This document shows positions 11,316 through 23,922 of a stretch of DNA of 64,000 nucleotides, in pieces. Position numbers and translations under genes: made by a program. Every line of letters starts with the position of its first letter. Position 1 is the first letter of the stretch. Under the pieces are notes generated by a model, which was given only the letters and a program-made list of their open reading frames with translations, did not search any database and was not told where the DNA came from. Source of the DNA: Nymphaea colorata (taxonomy: Eukaryota; Streptophyta; Magnoliopsida; Nymphaeales; Nymphaeaceae); NCBI RefSeq assembly GCF_008831285.2, contig NW_022204507.1, positions 2,464,814 through 2,528,813 on the forward strand, given 5' to 3'.

Positions 11316-12689
11316 TGCATACATGAGTCGGTTTTTCTAAAAAGATAAACCCATGAATCAAATTTTGAAAATGGCACCAAGGCCACGTTCCTTTCAAAAC
11401 AACCAGCTTAAAAACCATTTTGAACTCCCCACCATGAGAGAATCTCACGGTGAGAGCTTGATTTTGCTGCAATATATATGACAAAAAAACTAATTAAGGA
11501 TGGATGCATTCTCATGAATGTAATCCATCTTTGCATGAAAAAACTAAGGATGGACTAGCTTAAGCATTCATTTATCTCTTTCTATTTAAAGTTATTTTGT
11601 TTCATGCTTTTCAATTGATCAAGGGTAGTAGGAGAGATTTGAAACAAGTTTTCAATCTTCCTACGTAAGAGAATCCAGCCATCAATCATCATGATTTGTG
11701 AATTATGTCCTTAATAAAATTTCATTTTGAAGAGTAAGGTACATATATGTATATATTGTTATATATATATACATGTGCAATTCTCTTATTAAAAATTGTT
11801 TTTCTCTCTTAAAATTGGGTTGGAATACGTTTCCAAACTAGTTTTTAAAAAAATAATCATTTTATTGATTTTCGAAGTACAAAGCTATGAGATCGCTTTC
11901 ATTTCATCTTAAAATTTGTTTAATTCAGCAATCCATACGTAAGGTGTATGTAAGTTGTTGAAATCAGACCATGTTTTATACGAATTAGCTTCAAAATGTC
12001 AAATTTTATATATTTGAGATGTCAATTTTCAGCCACAAAGTGGCTATGTTTTGAAGAACAATAAAAAGGTTCTAGCCCTACCTAATCTGCTCTCTAAAAG
12101 CCTTTTAGAAATTGCTGATTTCATTCACCAATTTTCAGACTTACATGTGATTGATTGAGTCTCAAGAACAATTTAAGGTAACACTTCAAAAACTCTAATC
12201 TTTGTATCCCTTGAAGAACAAGAACAAAAGTATTTTTAATAGTCCAAGAAATGAATGGATCTTCTAGGGCAAGAATTTGAAATTTTGTTTGGTTTTGGGA
12301 AGGAAAAAAGGTTCTTAGAACTCCATGACATGAATGAGAATAAAATCAAACACTCTGTTTTGCCAACTTGGATGTTTAGTTCATATGACAAAAGTCAAAC
12401 ACTCTTAGAATCAATATTTTAATTTTAATTCATTTAAATCGGAATAAAATCTGATTTTTATGATAATTTTGAGGAAAAAGGATTATATCTATGTTTCCTC
12501 TATATTTTAAAGATTGATTTCATCCTCATTTGCCTAATTCTTAATTCTTGAGTTTCTCATCCATGACTCAAGCTTGTGGACTGCATCTCTAGTTCATGTG
12601 CTTAATGAATGATGAGAACATTTAGAGAAATTCCTATATTTAAATTAAAATCAATCTTCATGCATGGTCTGTATGATGTATGATTGCAA

Positions 12690-12787
12690 TGAATGGACTT
12701 TGAGAGATTGTGAGAGAGTGAAGAATGAATGTTTTATATGAATGGACTTTGAGAGATTATGAGAGAGAGAAGAATGAATGTCTCATA
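12690..12787 (+). repeat. ~48-bp tandem duplication in unit A
   Basis: The text GAATGGACTTTGAGAGATT is repeated once with small differences, each followed by a GAGAGAG and GAATGAATGT stretch. Unit B has only one copy at the equivalent place (about 17270-17325), so the duplication is private to unit A. Confidence 0.75.
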
Positions 12788-13540
12788 TAGTTTCCCTTTT
12801 TATTCTATGCATTCACTTTCACTTAAAATCAATAGCACCACATGCACATTCTCAAGTATTTAAGTGATTCAAATTTGAGTTGCAAAAAGTGACTAAGGCA
12901 TGTTGCAACAAGAATTTATAAACTTCACTTAATTTCCAAAGAAAACATAAGCAATGCATTCATAATCTTGGCCAAAATATGTTTAGAAAACAACACGTTT
13001 TCTAACAATTTGGAATCTATGTTTCATCATCACAAGTTTTTAAATATCTTAGACCAAATCACATGATTTGACAAAAGAAGAATTCAAAATGAATTTTGAT
13101 CATAAGATGAGCATCATTTCAACTTATGAATCATCTTGAGTTCAACAAAGAACTCAATTTCAAATCTTCAAAATTTTTAAGAATTATGGAATTCATTTTC
13201 AAAACAAGTTCAAATCACTTGTTCAAAATGAACTTTGGTTCTTGAATCCAACAAATCACTTTGGTTCTTGAATCCAAAACCTTAATGCGTAAACATATCG
13301 GATTTGCATCAATAACTCATACATGATCCAAATTATCCGTAGTCCTTTGTCCAATTAATCCTGTTAAAGGTGGCAGAAATGGTTGGATCTCGTACCGACG
13401 GGCGGATCCCTTTCTCTTAAAAATTTTCATCAAAACCCCAACTTTGAAAGAATTTTGTTGATTCACATTTTGATGCCCTTTGAAAAAGGGGTGGGGTGCG
13501 AACACTAACCCATGTTTAGAGAACATTTGCGGGGGCATCG

Positions 13541-13849
13541 GCTTGAACCTTGTAAGAAATTTTAAAGAAATCGAGGGATCAATGTTTAGAAATTAGTGTT
13601 GGTCCTAGCAATTGAGCACTTGTAAAAGTCTCACATGAGAAACCACGAGGAAAGACCCTTGTGACCCAAAAGACCTTTGCAAGATGTAAGAAACACTATC
13701 ATGCAAAATAAGTTGAGCAATGAGCTCGAGGTGAGTGTAGCTATTCCTTCATCTTAAAGCTCTATCATAGAGGGTGGGCATATGACATATGCTTGCAATG
13801 TGAAGCTAAAACGCAATCCATGAATGTTTTGCCTATATCAACCCTTGCT
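13541..13849. other. Spacer between LTR-like units A and B
   Basis: About 300 bp with no match to unit A or B that I can see and no coding potential. It may be part of the internal region of the element whose LTRs are A and B, or an unrelated insertion. Confidence 0.3.
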
Positions 13850-14530
13850 TGTTCTTCATTTATTTTCGCTTCTTGCTATTTATTTTCAAGTTCAATATTC
13901 ATCGGAGGGTTTCATTTTAAGTTTTTGTTTATAGCTGGGAATAATGTTCAGATAGGGTTAGCTACAATCTAATGTACATTTTAATGCATTCTTCATACAT
14001 GAATTAAATTTTCTAAAAAAAAATCCATGGATCTATCTTCTAAAATGACCCCAAGGCCACGCTCCTTTCAAAAATAGCTTGCCTAAACCCATTTTCAACT
14101 CTCCACCCATAGAAGATTCTACGGTGAGAGAGTTATTTACATTTTCTGCAATATATAATTTAGTTGCTTGTTACGGATAGATCCAATCTCATGATTGTGA
14201 TCTACCTTATATGCAAAAATCATGGAGAAATTTGCATGAGCATTCTCTTAATTTCTTCCATTTTGAGTCATTTTGATTCATGCACTCATGATCTAACTCA
14301 TTGAGGATTGTGGTGGAGATTAGAAACTTATTTTCACTCTTTCCACATAAAAATCCCAACCATAAACCATCACGGTTTGTGTGCTAAGAAGTCCCTTATC
14401 ATATTTTCTATTGTAAGAGGTAGACATATATATAAACCTCTTATTAGAATTCATTTTTTCTCTTCAAATTCAGGTTGAAACATGTTTTCAAACTGGTTTA
14501 AGAAAGGAAATCTTCATTTTTTGTCTTTGT

Positions 14531-16430
14531 TAGGGGCGGAACCAGGAATTTTTTTCCATGGGGTGCTAATATACAACTATCAAATTTTTAATTGCCCTTA
14601 AAAAACAAAATAAATATGTACAACTATGAAGAAAATTTTCAATTAGACTCAACAAGTGATTCCTTTAATTATAACTACATAGGTTTACAATTTACCCCAA
14701 AAAACAAATGAAGAAAAAAACATGGAGTAGATGAAATTACTGTCAACCTAGCAAACAGCAAAATCAGAACCACAGTCCAGAGTCCAAAAAAAGCAAGCTA
14801 ATAAAGTTCAATAACTATAGGGGAAAAAAAATTTCCAAGCTCTTATACTTCCATCTGATCATTTGCATCTCAATTTGACAATTTTCGATAATCATTGTAC
14901 AATGGCTCGAGATATTGATAAATTTCCTTTCTCACCAAGCACAAATAGAATGCTCCTAAAATTTGAACGTATCTGTTCAACAAAATAATGGCAAAACATT
15001 AATTAGACAATTCATTTTCTCATCACTCATGCACTTTATAAACAAGTATATGGTCTAGAAAAAAAAGGTGCTTCGAAAAACAAAAGTTCTTACACTTTCT
15101 GCTCTTTGCTCTTACCACCATTGACCATACTTCCACTTCAAAATTGAAGGAATTGTGAAGAAAAGTGATTCAAGATTGCAAGTTTAGCAAATACAATAAA
15201 AAATAAAAGGAAGTGGAAAGACCAATAGCAGGGGAAACCCTAACCTCTGACCTTATCATTCGTAATGTGCAAATGAATAAGAAAGAAAACAAACCTTGTA
15301 ATCTTCGTTCTTAATGAATTAAATGATGATTTCCTTTTTCGAGAAAGCAGAGAGATATGGGCATCATGTAAGAAACTGAAAAAGGAAAAGGGAAAAGTGG
15401 AAAGACCAATAGCAGAGGAAACCCTAACCTCTGACCTCATCATTCGTAATGTGCAAATGAATAAGAAAGAACACAAACCTTACTTGTAATCTTCGTTCTT
15501 AATGAATTAAAAGATGATTTCCTTTTTCGAGAAAGCAGAGAGAGATGGGCATCATGTGAGAAACTGAAAAAGGAAAAGGGAATGAGACATCATTGTAGAA
15601 AGGGACTGAAAAATTGGGGGAAAACTTAGAAATAAGAGGGGTCACTAAATCATCCATCTATGCAGTAAGCAATGCGCCGATGCTACACACCAGTGTCTAA
15701 AATCACAACCTATAAATAATCTAAATGCTAGACCCTAAGTTCTACATACCATGTGGTTCAGTCATCAAATACGTGCCACACCCTAAATACCAAATTCCTA
15801 AATCAAAAGCAGAAAAGGAAAAACAATCAAACAAAAGAAACTCAGTGACTACTGAGTGGTTCAGTCATTGTCTATGCTGGAGCAGCAGGCACATGAATCA
15901 AGATGATAGGGGCTTCCATCACCAAACAACATCACACGTCAGAGGTGAGAGAGGGAGAAACCAAGAAAGTAGAGAGAGATAGCATCAACCATCAAGAAAG
16001 AAACTGAAAATGAAAACAAGAGGATAGTAAAGAGGCAATGAGACATCATTGTAGAGAGGGAATGAAAAAGTAGGAAAAAACTGAAGAATAGGATGGATCA
16101 CCCACCTAAGCAATGTGTTGCTATTTCTGACCCAAGGCAGTGGTCGCCTGATGCTCAGCAGTAGGTGACCAACCAGAGCCAGCGAGCCGGTGGTGGCAAG
16201 TATGCTGAGGAGGCGAGGTTGAGGGTTTCCAACCTTTAGTTTTCAAAAATTGTTATATTTTGTTTTTGTTTTGAAGGGGAAGACTGAAGAGCGAAGAGTT
16301 ATCATGTGGCAGTGACCCACATCTCATGGGGCTGCCCATACAACTGGAGCTGGGTCCAAACAAGTTCCAATGATGCAAACCATTGAACAACAGGGCTTTG
16401 TGGGGCAGCCCACACGTACCTCCGTCCCTA
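14531..16430. mobile_element. hAT-like non-autonomous element (~1.9 kb) inside LTR unit B
   Basis: The left end reads TAGGGGCGGAACCAGG. The right end, read in reverse complement, begins TAGGGACGGAGG, so the termini form a short imperfect inverted repeat of the type seen in plant hAT elements. The flanks are GTCTTTGT (14523-14530) and GTCTTCAT (16431-16438), an 8-bp target-site duplication with two mismatches. Excision would rejoin the two halves of unit B as in unit A. No transposase is recognisable inside; the interior carries a 184-bp tandem duplication and purine-rich sequence. Confidence 0.65.
15205..15585. repeat. Tandem duplication, ~184 bp period, within the hAT-like element
   Basis: Two diverged copies share AAGTGGAAAGACCAATAGCA, CCCTAACCTCTGACC, GCAAATGAATAAGAAAGAA and GAGAAAGCAGAGAGA. 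The period is 184 bp at the start and 188 bp after a 4-bp indel. No coding function is apparent. Confidence 0.85.
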
Positions 16431-18440
16431 GTCTTCATTTTAATCTTAAAACCTTTTTTATTCCAGCAAGACAAGCATAAAAGTGCATGCATATTGCTGA
16501 AGTCAAACATTGATATCATGCAATTTAGCTTCAAACTTCATAATTTGAAGCTATTGTAAAGTTAATTTTCAGCCATGACTTGGCTATTTTCTATAAAACT
16601 AGAGGAAGATCTAATCTCTTTCAAACAGGGGCACTAAGAACATTTTTAAGAGTTGTTGGTTTCATTCATACATTTCTAGATTCGCAATGGATTAAACAAC
16701 ATCCAAAAATGATCAAAAATCATATTCAAAATCTAATCATTTCTCTGAAAGAGAAGATCAAATGTATGGAAATCATCCAACGAATTGTGAATTTTTTAGC
16801 ATAAAGTCAGAAATCCAATTTGGTTTTAGAAAAGAAAGTTTTCTAAAGCTTCATGTCTAAGCCCAACATGAATATGCAACATGAATGAAGCATGTTCTCA
16901 AGAAGAACATTCCTCTTGCTCATTTAGACTCTTAACTTATGAAAAGTTAAGCAAATTTTTAGAAAAAAACTTTCTTATAATCAAAATTTCTAATTCTCAG
17001 CTATATAAATGAGTATAAAATCTGATTTTGTGGCTATTTTGAAACAAAAGTGGATGATGTCTTCGTTTCTTATATATATTTTGAAAATTGATTTTAACAT
17101 TTTTAGATGATTATCATCATTTTAATTATTTTATGTCAAATCTCAAGCTTGTGGACTGCATCTCTAACTCTTGCGCTTAATAATACGTCAAGTATACTTA
17201 GAAAAAGTCTTACATTCTAATTAAAAATAAGTCTTTGTGTGTGTGGATTATATAATGCATGTTTATATTGAATGAATTTTGATAGATTATGAGAAAAAGA
17301 AGAATAAATGTCTCTTAGAGTTTCTCTTATTCATTCATGCATTCATATTCACCAAAATCATTTGTGCACTTGCATATTCTTAAGAAATTAGGTGATCCTA
17401 TTCCAAAAATTGTAAAAAGTGACCAAGCCATACTGCAATAAAAATGTGGATATGTCACTTTCAAAAGTAAACACAAGAATCATATCTAATTTTATCAAAA
17501 TATGTTTGAAAACAACATGTTTTCTATCAATTTGGAATCTTCATCAAAAGAGTGAGTTTTAGTTGCTCCCAATTCTTCTCTAAAAAAAAACCATTTGAAA
17601 TCAAGTTCATATCTCTTAAACATAATTCATATGATTTGGCTAAAAAGAAATTTTAAAATCAATCTATTTGCTAAGAAAACTTGACTATCTTTTGTCCAAA
17701 ATCAATACATTTGCTAAGTGAACTTAGCCATTTTCCCAAAAATTTGATCGCAAGTCGATCTCAATTTCAATCCAAAATCATGTAATAATCTTCATCTCGC
17801 AACAATGAACTAGATCTCCACCTCCAAAACCTCAAATTTTTCAATCAAATTCCTAATTGATATCCAATGTTCTAATTCAAATTGCCAATATTATCAAGCA
17901 AAACTCCAAAATCTTGGATCAAAGCCACAATCAAAATCAGTTTTTCAATACCCTTGCCAATTTTGAAATCCACATCAAATGGCGCATTTTTTATCAAAAC
18001 AATGGTCTCTAATTGGAACACTGTTCAAATTTTTAATTCTTATCCAAAGAACTTACCCAAATTCTCAAATACAAGTTGAACTTTCAATAGGTTGCCAAAA
18101 CAAGTTAATTTTTCAAATGACTTGTCCAAATCCTATTTCAATTTGCCAAAAACAAGCTCAGAATTTGCTTGTTCAAAACCAAGTCCAAAATGAACTTCTA
18201 ATTTCGATTTGAAACCTCTATGCACAATCATATAGGATTGCAACAAATGACTTGTATATGATCCAAGAAATACTTAATCCTTGGTCCAATTATCCATATT
18301 AAAGGTGGCAAGAATGATTGGACCTTGTACCAATGGGTGAATCCCTTTTTCTTAAATTCAATTTGAAATTTTGTTGTTTTGCATAATTCACCACATTCAA
18401 TTGACACCCCCAAGGATGGGAGGGGTGCGAACAGTGACTG

Positions 18441-18640
18441 TGTCCTATAACTTGAAGGATTCCAAACTTTTTTCTTCTTTGGCAAAGGGAGATGAGGGCA
18501 AGAAGGAGTTGCTGGTGAAATTAACAGATATTGCCCATTGTTCTACTTAAATTCATGCTTTTTGTTGTGATTCTAACCTCTTGCTTCTATTGAACTACTC
18601 AACCTTAAAAAGGTCCTTTGAATTGTTTACATTTTCTTAC
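18441..18640. other. Unassigned spacer
   Basis: Sequence between the end of LTR unit B and the CACTA-like remnant. No feature recognised. Confidence 0.3.
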
Positions 18641-19389
18641 CCATTTAAAAAATAATGTCTGATGGCAAAGAGACAGGGAGATAGAGGAGGAGGAGGAAGA
18701 AGAATGGAAGATGAAGTCGCAGCAGTGCTCAGTCGCACAACAAACGAATAGCTTCTGAAGCATACTGTCTGAGGGCATCGGAGATGGCACCATGAAGTCG
18801 TCGATGGGCTTTTCTGGCTTCTCCTCCACAGCCTTTGCTGCATCATTGGCTTTGTGTTTGGGTTTCACTTCTAGGCTCATCTCAAGGAAGAAAAACCCAA
18901 CTGCTGCAAAAATTTGGGAAAAGCTGGCCGCCCTGACAATGTCTTGACGGCTGCAATTGGCTGTGTAAGCTGCTGAAAATGAAAACTGATGATTGCAAAT
19001 GGTGTTCGGAAAAGGAACAGACAAATATCATGGGAAATTGGAAAAATTTTGCACGAAGGGGACTCAGGTCTGTATATATCGTATGTCTAGGCAACGAAAT
19101 CTAAATCATGGATTAATATTGGAAGCTATAGCATCGATGATGATTTTTCGTTGCTAAATTGTATAATCGTCTCCACAAGCAGAGAAATCTTTTTCATCAC
19201 TATTTGTAAAACTTTTGTCAACGAAATATTTCGTTGCGGAATGGGTATGTTGTACAATATAATAACGAAAATTATCTTTCACTGCTGATGTTGAGCCATC
19301 TGCAACGATGTTTGCTTCGTAACTAAAGGCCGATCAAATAAAAAACAGAACTCAAAGTAATGTTGCTAAATGTTATATTTCTTATAGTG
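18641..19389 (-). mobile_element. Probable CACTA (En/Spm-type) remnant carrying an exon-like fragment
   Basis: The right edge at 19385-19389 is TAGTG. The terminal text read from the right (CACTATAAGAAATATAACA...) matches the common plant CACTA terminal pattern CACTACAAGAAA. Subterminal text is rich in short CAACGA/TCGTTGC motifs in both orientations (19130-19325), typical of CACTA subterminal repeats. No left CACTA terminus was found, so the left limit at 18641 is arbitrary and the element may be truncated. No transposase is recognised. Confidence 0.5.
18766..18972 (-). pseudogene. Exon-like segment of an unidentified gene, possibly captured
   Basis: Read on the minus strand, a pyrimidine-rich tract ending in TTTTCAG precedes an open stretch of about 69 codons. 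It begins AYTANCSRQDIVRAAS, contains an FFFLEMSLEVKPKHK stretch and a Lys/Glu/Pro-rich tract, and ends in VPSPMPSD just before a GTATGC that could be a 5' splice site. Length (207 nt) and phase (1-1) are those of a symmetric internal exon. I do not recognise the protein. Higher GC than its surroundings and the CACTA context suggest a captured host gene piece. The continuing frame (18605-18765) is low-complexity Ser-rich and probably not coding. Confidence 0.35.
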
Positions 19390-21820
19390 ATAATACATTT
19401 TTCAAATATGTTGCAAATCAAATTAGCCTTACCGATGTATTAATTAATTTTCTTTCTGCTTCAAAAGCTTAGCAATGAAGTAGTGTGATGGTCACATGTA
19501 TTTTGCAAGGTATAGAAGTACACAATCAATTATTTTTATCCCTACATATAGAATCTCATCCAATGGTTGAGAAAACATGACTTTATGTTTGACCCGTGAG
19601 AGATATGTTTATACAGCTAGTTCTTCAACATGCTTGTTAGTTTTATTTATGCGTTATGGGCTAATGGATTTTGAATTAAGCATCTATAAGATCCACTTGT
19701 ATATTCAAGGCACCTTATCAAAATCAGAACTCCTGTATGAAGAGAGAATGAAGGTAAATTATATTAATTAAGTCATGATTACATCTTTTTTTTAATGGGC
19801 ATTCTTTAATTAACTTTGTGCTAAACAATTCTAACTAAAAAAGGGCTAATTAGTGTGCTGCCCGGTTTGTGTTTTTCATGATTAATAATACTAACCATAG
19901 GTAGCTAACTAGCTTGGATATATGTCTGTGTGTGTGTGTGAGAAAGAGAGAGAGAGGGGGAAAGAGAGATAGGGAAATGCATATATATTTTAATATACTA
20001 GACATCTTGAATGCCTTTAGATTGATTTCTATTTACAGATTAATGTGTCACAATCCACTTGATTTTGTAAGAATCTATACAGAGCGTGCCAAGATCGACA
20101 AGGTCTAAAAGTCAACTAATAAAATATTTTAACTCAAATCAAGCATGCGGACCGCAAGGACATCTTCTACCCATCATCCAACTTGATGAATATCTAATGA
20201 ATTAATTACGATTTGTTTGTTTATTAAGAACAAAACGTCTTGTTTCAAATTAATCCTGCTTTGATCACAAGAGTTAAAAACTGAAGGTGTTGAATTTGCG
20301 GAAAGTAGAAAGCTTCCGTGCCATCCGTTGGTGAACCTTTTCTAGATTCTTATTGCACGTAGAAGATACGATCCACGACCTGATGCCAACGAAACAAGCC
20401 ATACATCACATCCACTGTTCCACATATTATACATAGCCCCTCCTATAACCTTACCATTATCTGCACGGTAGGTCCACATAAGGAGTGAAAATCTCACAAA
20501 TAAGTTGACATTTTTCATTGAAGAAATACAAATTGTTAGTTTTTTTATTGCGATGGAGCAAATTAACCATGTTTAGTTCGTGCAGAATGTAGCGTGGTGC
20601 CTTAATATGTGGGCGGGTCTAACACCTCCAAAGGAAAACGTGGTTTCCTTCACATCACACATAATCTCATAGTCTTTGTTGAAAGGAGGTGGGCATCGTT
20701 TTCAACGCGACTGGGGCAATTCTGGCGAGCTCTCTCTCGGTGATCTCTCGCTTTCGACAGTTGATATAATGGAAGATTGTCCAGATCGCTCGGTCGGTCC
20801 GTTTAGCCTATTACAAAGTGGTCAGTTTGAGTGGCCATAAAAGCCAAAACTCATCTACCCAAGGCGACATCACTCGTTTGGGTGAAGGTTTTTATCCGCT
20901 TACACACTGTTAGCTAGCTAGGGCGTACGTACACCACCGCAAAACCAGGTTTTGCTCAATATTGAATTCCCTTTTAGGGTGCACCCGATCGAGCGAAGCT
21001 TGGACTGAGCTGTGCCAGCCTGACCTCAGCCTGGATCGTAATACATATACCTCCCTCCAGCGAGCTTTGTTGAGCTCAAACTCGAATGTCTAACATTGAG
21101 CTGAGCCTGGCAGGTTTTGAACATACCATCGACCATTTCCAACTCACTTTTATATATATATATATAAAGCTTATATTACTTGTGTTTTAAAGGGCATACC
21201 ATAATTAATCAGACCGTAGAAGTTATGTTGCTTGTTTGATGATCTCATGATGACACTCTTTTTAACTCTAAAAGTTAGAATTATAACACTCAAATTAAAA
21301 AATTCACTGTACTCATTTAGAACACAGTTTAAAACCCTAAAAGTAGGACATGTGGTAGGCTAACCTCCTACTCGCCGTTATTTGAAATGCGAAAGATGGG
21401 TGCGGGTCCCACTCACATGGTTTTGAAGTCGCAGACGCGGTAAGAAATTTGTGTTGACCTGATTGAAAGGTCCTGACGCGGAGGCTTCCAAGGGTGCCGG
21501 CTTGACGTTTTGGAACTTTCCGTTAGTCGTTGCCCCTCGAATGGACTAGCTAGCTAGCTAATGAGGGTGGTCGGCCGGTTGAAACCAAAATACATGGGAA
21601 AAAAAAAAAATCGAATCCATGCAACCCAAAAGAGGGGCTAAAAAAAAAAGGAAAATCACGAGACAATGCCCACCTTTAAAGAAGGACTTTGTTCCTCAAT
21701 AATATATAGACAAAATAGTTTCTTTTACACAAATAATCAGTACTATGTTTTTCTTTGTCATTAATATTGAAGTCTTTCTATATGGCAACGAGTGGCCATG
21801 ACCAAAATCTCTTGGAAATG
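19390..21820. other. Intergenic DNA with no recognised gene
   Basis: It has simple repeats (GT/GA-rich near 19921-19966, TA-rich near 21151-21166) and a GAGCT/CTGAGC-rich block at about 20990-21115 that looks like a short degenerate repeat element. Open frames at 19577 and 19914 have no family resemblance and no splice context. No tRNA, rRNA or conserved gene is visible. Confidence 0.5.
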
Positions 21821-23360
21821 CTTGGTAAATCAGATTTAGAACCAAATCGGCACTTCGAACAGATTCGACGGTCACCCAGAACTGGATTTGGATAGAATTT
21901 CAAATATCCAATTAAAAAATGTCTATATATAATTAAGGTACAAGAAATTGCAATGGACTTAAGGGGGTCCACTTGAATTCGTAAAATTTTGCAACTTCAA
22001 AAATGGAAAGTATAAAAAACGAAACAATTTGAATTATTTAAAGTCGACAACAACATCGTGGGTTGTAGTGGTGGTACACAAGAAGTGAGACCACCCTTTT
22101 TTCTCTATTCATAGGGTTTAGATGCTATGAGAGTTAAGGTCATATAGTACACCCTTCAATTCGAGTGTGTCACATATTCCATTGTTTGAAGTATATGAAA
22201 ACAACACTTACGAAAATCAAATTAAGGAAGAATCCTCTGCAGACTATACTACACCTGTTGAGGCAACGTGGCCGGGTTTATAGGTTTGATGCAATATTTC
22301 CATGTCTCTCTTCTTTTTCGTTCGCTGGAACAATTATTTTCCTAACCGATCTCTTTGAACTAGCTACTCTTTAGCGACTCTTGAAGGATCCAGCGTTGGA
22401 AATCAAAGTGTGGGGTCGGCCTAAGACATTGGCAGTATCCTGCGATCACTCGTTCGCATTATTGGGATTAAACAATAATTCCACAACTGCTTCTATATAC
22501 CTTCCTCCACCATCCATCTTCTCTTGAATTCGTCCTTATAAATTAGACGCATGCGCGTGCCCGCGTTCGATATTGTCATATTCAAGCACATCATCTCTCC
22601 GTTCGTTCTCCTTTTCTTAAAAAATGATATTTTGCCGTTGTTTGTTTGTTGGAAAACGAAGGGAGGGAGGATGGGAGAGGTCATTATTGGGAATTAGTCT
22701 TCTTTTTTTTAAAAAATTTTTGAGACGAAAACAAGGGGGAACCATGAGGTTGACTTATAGGGCCCTGTGGAACATCAGATTCAGCACTTATTCGCATTTT
22801 CGGCATCGTGTGTCAACTAGGCGTGCTCCATTATTGCATTTGGTTTGTCCACAATTGGGGAAGGTCCTTGTGTAGTTGACTTGTGCTCGCAGCGTCGGCG
22901 TGTCTATTAATCCTATTGAAAAGGTAAACAAAAAATAGCAAAATACTCTTTCCCTTGTTAAAAATTTGTCAAATTTCTGTAGGGGTGATGTCAACATACG
23001 GGATTTGAATTTACCTTTTTATCATGTCCTCTTGATTTATTGTTCATATTGGAATACGATATCCGACTCCGAATCAAAATTCACAATCCACAATCCGAAA
23101 ATCTAGTTTCTTAAGTGCACCATCAAATCCAAATCTGACTTTCCAACTGAATCGGACATATTAAGAACCGACTTTCAAAATTAAGGGATATTACGCATCG
23201 GAATTTTATTTAAATAAATCCAAGTTCAATCAAATATTTATTTAAATCCAAAACGGATCCTGATTGGACGTAATTCTTTAGTTATATGTTATTTTTTCAT
23301 ATCCAATAATTTTTATCCAGTTCGGTCATTTCTCCATTCAAATCATATTTATTCATGACA
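21821..23360. repeat. Intergenic DNA with degenerate 'CCGAATCTGAAT'-type repeats (first set)
   Basis: Blocks at about 21820-21915 and 23050-23355 are made of loosely repeated phrases such as AATCCGAATC, AAATCAGATTT and TCCAAATC. Between them, 22030-23030 has only short open frames, none recognisable. The phrase family recurs at 25.26-25.64 kb and 26.39-26.68 kb. Confidence 0.45.
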
Positions 23361-23889
23361 TTCCTAAATTTAAATTATGATATTTAGGTACACATGCATA
23401 CAGTACCAAAAACTTTTTCGTTTGTTTAAAACCTTTTTGTATTTTAAAGAACCCATTTACTTTTTGGCGGTATCTCCAGTCGGCGGCGAAAAAGGCCAAA
23501 ATAATTTAAGCATTTTGTATCTCATTTTCCGTGTTTTCAAACACGCAACTTCTATTATATTATATGATTAGATTCTCCCACTTTCCTTTTCCCGTCAAAG
23601 GACAGCCCCGGCATTTCGACCATTTAATTGTACCAGAAAAAGGATGTTAAAAAAAAAAAAAGGAAATAAAAATGTGTGTACTTATTAAATTTTATAAAAT
23701 TTTAAGATTAGTGATCTTTCTTCTTTTGGGCTATAAATTTTAATTAGTTATTGCATTTTCTAATTCCTTTTCTTTTTGTTTTGTTGAATCCAACATTTTC
23801 AATCCATCCGACTCACTTTGTGTACTGAGATTTAGAAAAACAAAAACTAAAAATGCTAGATTTGATACGTAATAGTGAGGTCGTCATTT

Positions 23890-23922
<33 letters not shown>

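Larger units (their letters stand above)
10440..13540 (+). repeat. LTR-like unit A (family 2)
   Basis: This non-coding unit is alignable with 13850-18440. Shared landmarks are TTATAGCTG(A/G)GAATGATGT-like text (about 11257), a CCAAGGCCACG(T/C)TCCTTTCAAAA block (about 11375), a GCTTGTGGACTGCATCTCTA block (about 12575), and a terminal block with AAAGGTGGCA, GTACC(G/A)A(C/T)GGG(C/T)G and GGGTGCGAACA (13360-13505). The terminal block resembles the U5 end of several plant gypsy LTRs and is distantly similar to the end of family 1. Polarity is plus. It is probably a solo or truncated LTR; the start is uncertain. Confidence 0.5.
13850..18440 (+). repeat. LTR-like unit B (family 2), split by a hAT element
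   Basis: This unit aligns with unit A before and after 14531-16430. Left landmarks are AGCTGGGAATAATGTTCAG (about 13932) and the CCACGCTCCTTTCAAAA block (about 14056). Right landmarks are TTTTCAGCCATGACTTGGCTA (about 16566), the CTTGTGGACTGCATCTCTAA block (about 17150) and the end block at 18285-18435 with AAAGGTGGCA, GTACCAATGGGTG and GGGGTGCGAACAG. Removing the inserted 1.9 kb restores continuity with unit A. No functional gene is present. Confidence 0.55.

Noticed and set aside
18605-19024. A full 139-residue minus-strand protein
   Set aside because: Only the middle 69 codons have exon-like character. The N-terminal part crosses a likely splice acceptor and the C-terminal part is low-complexity Ser-rich.
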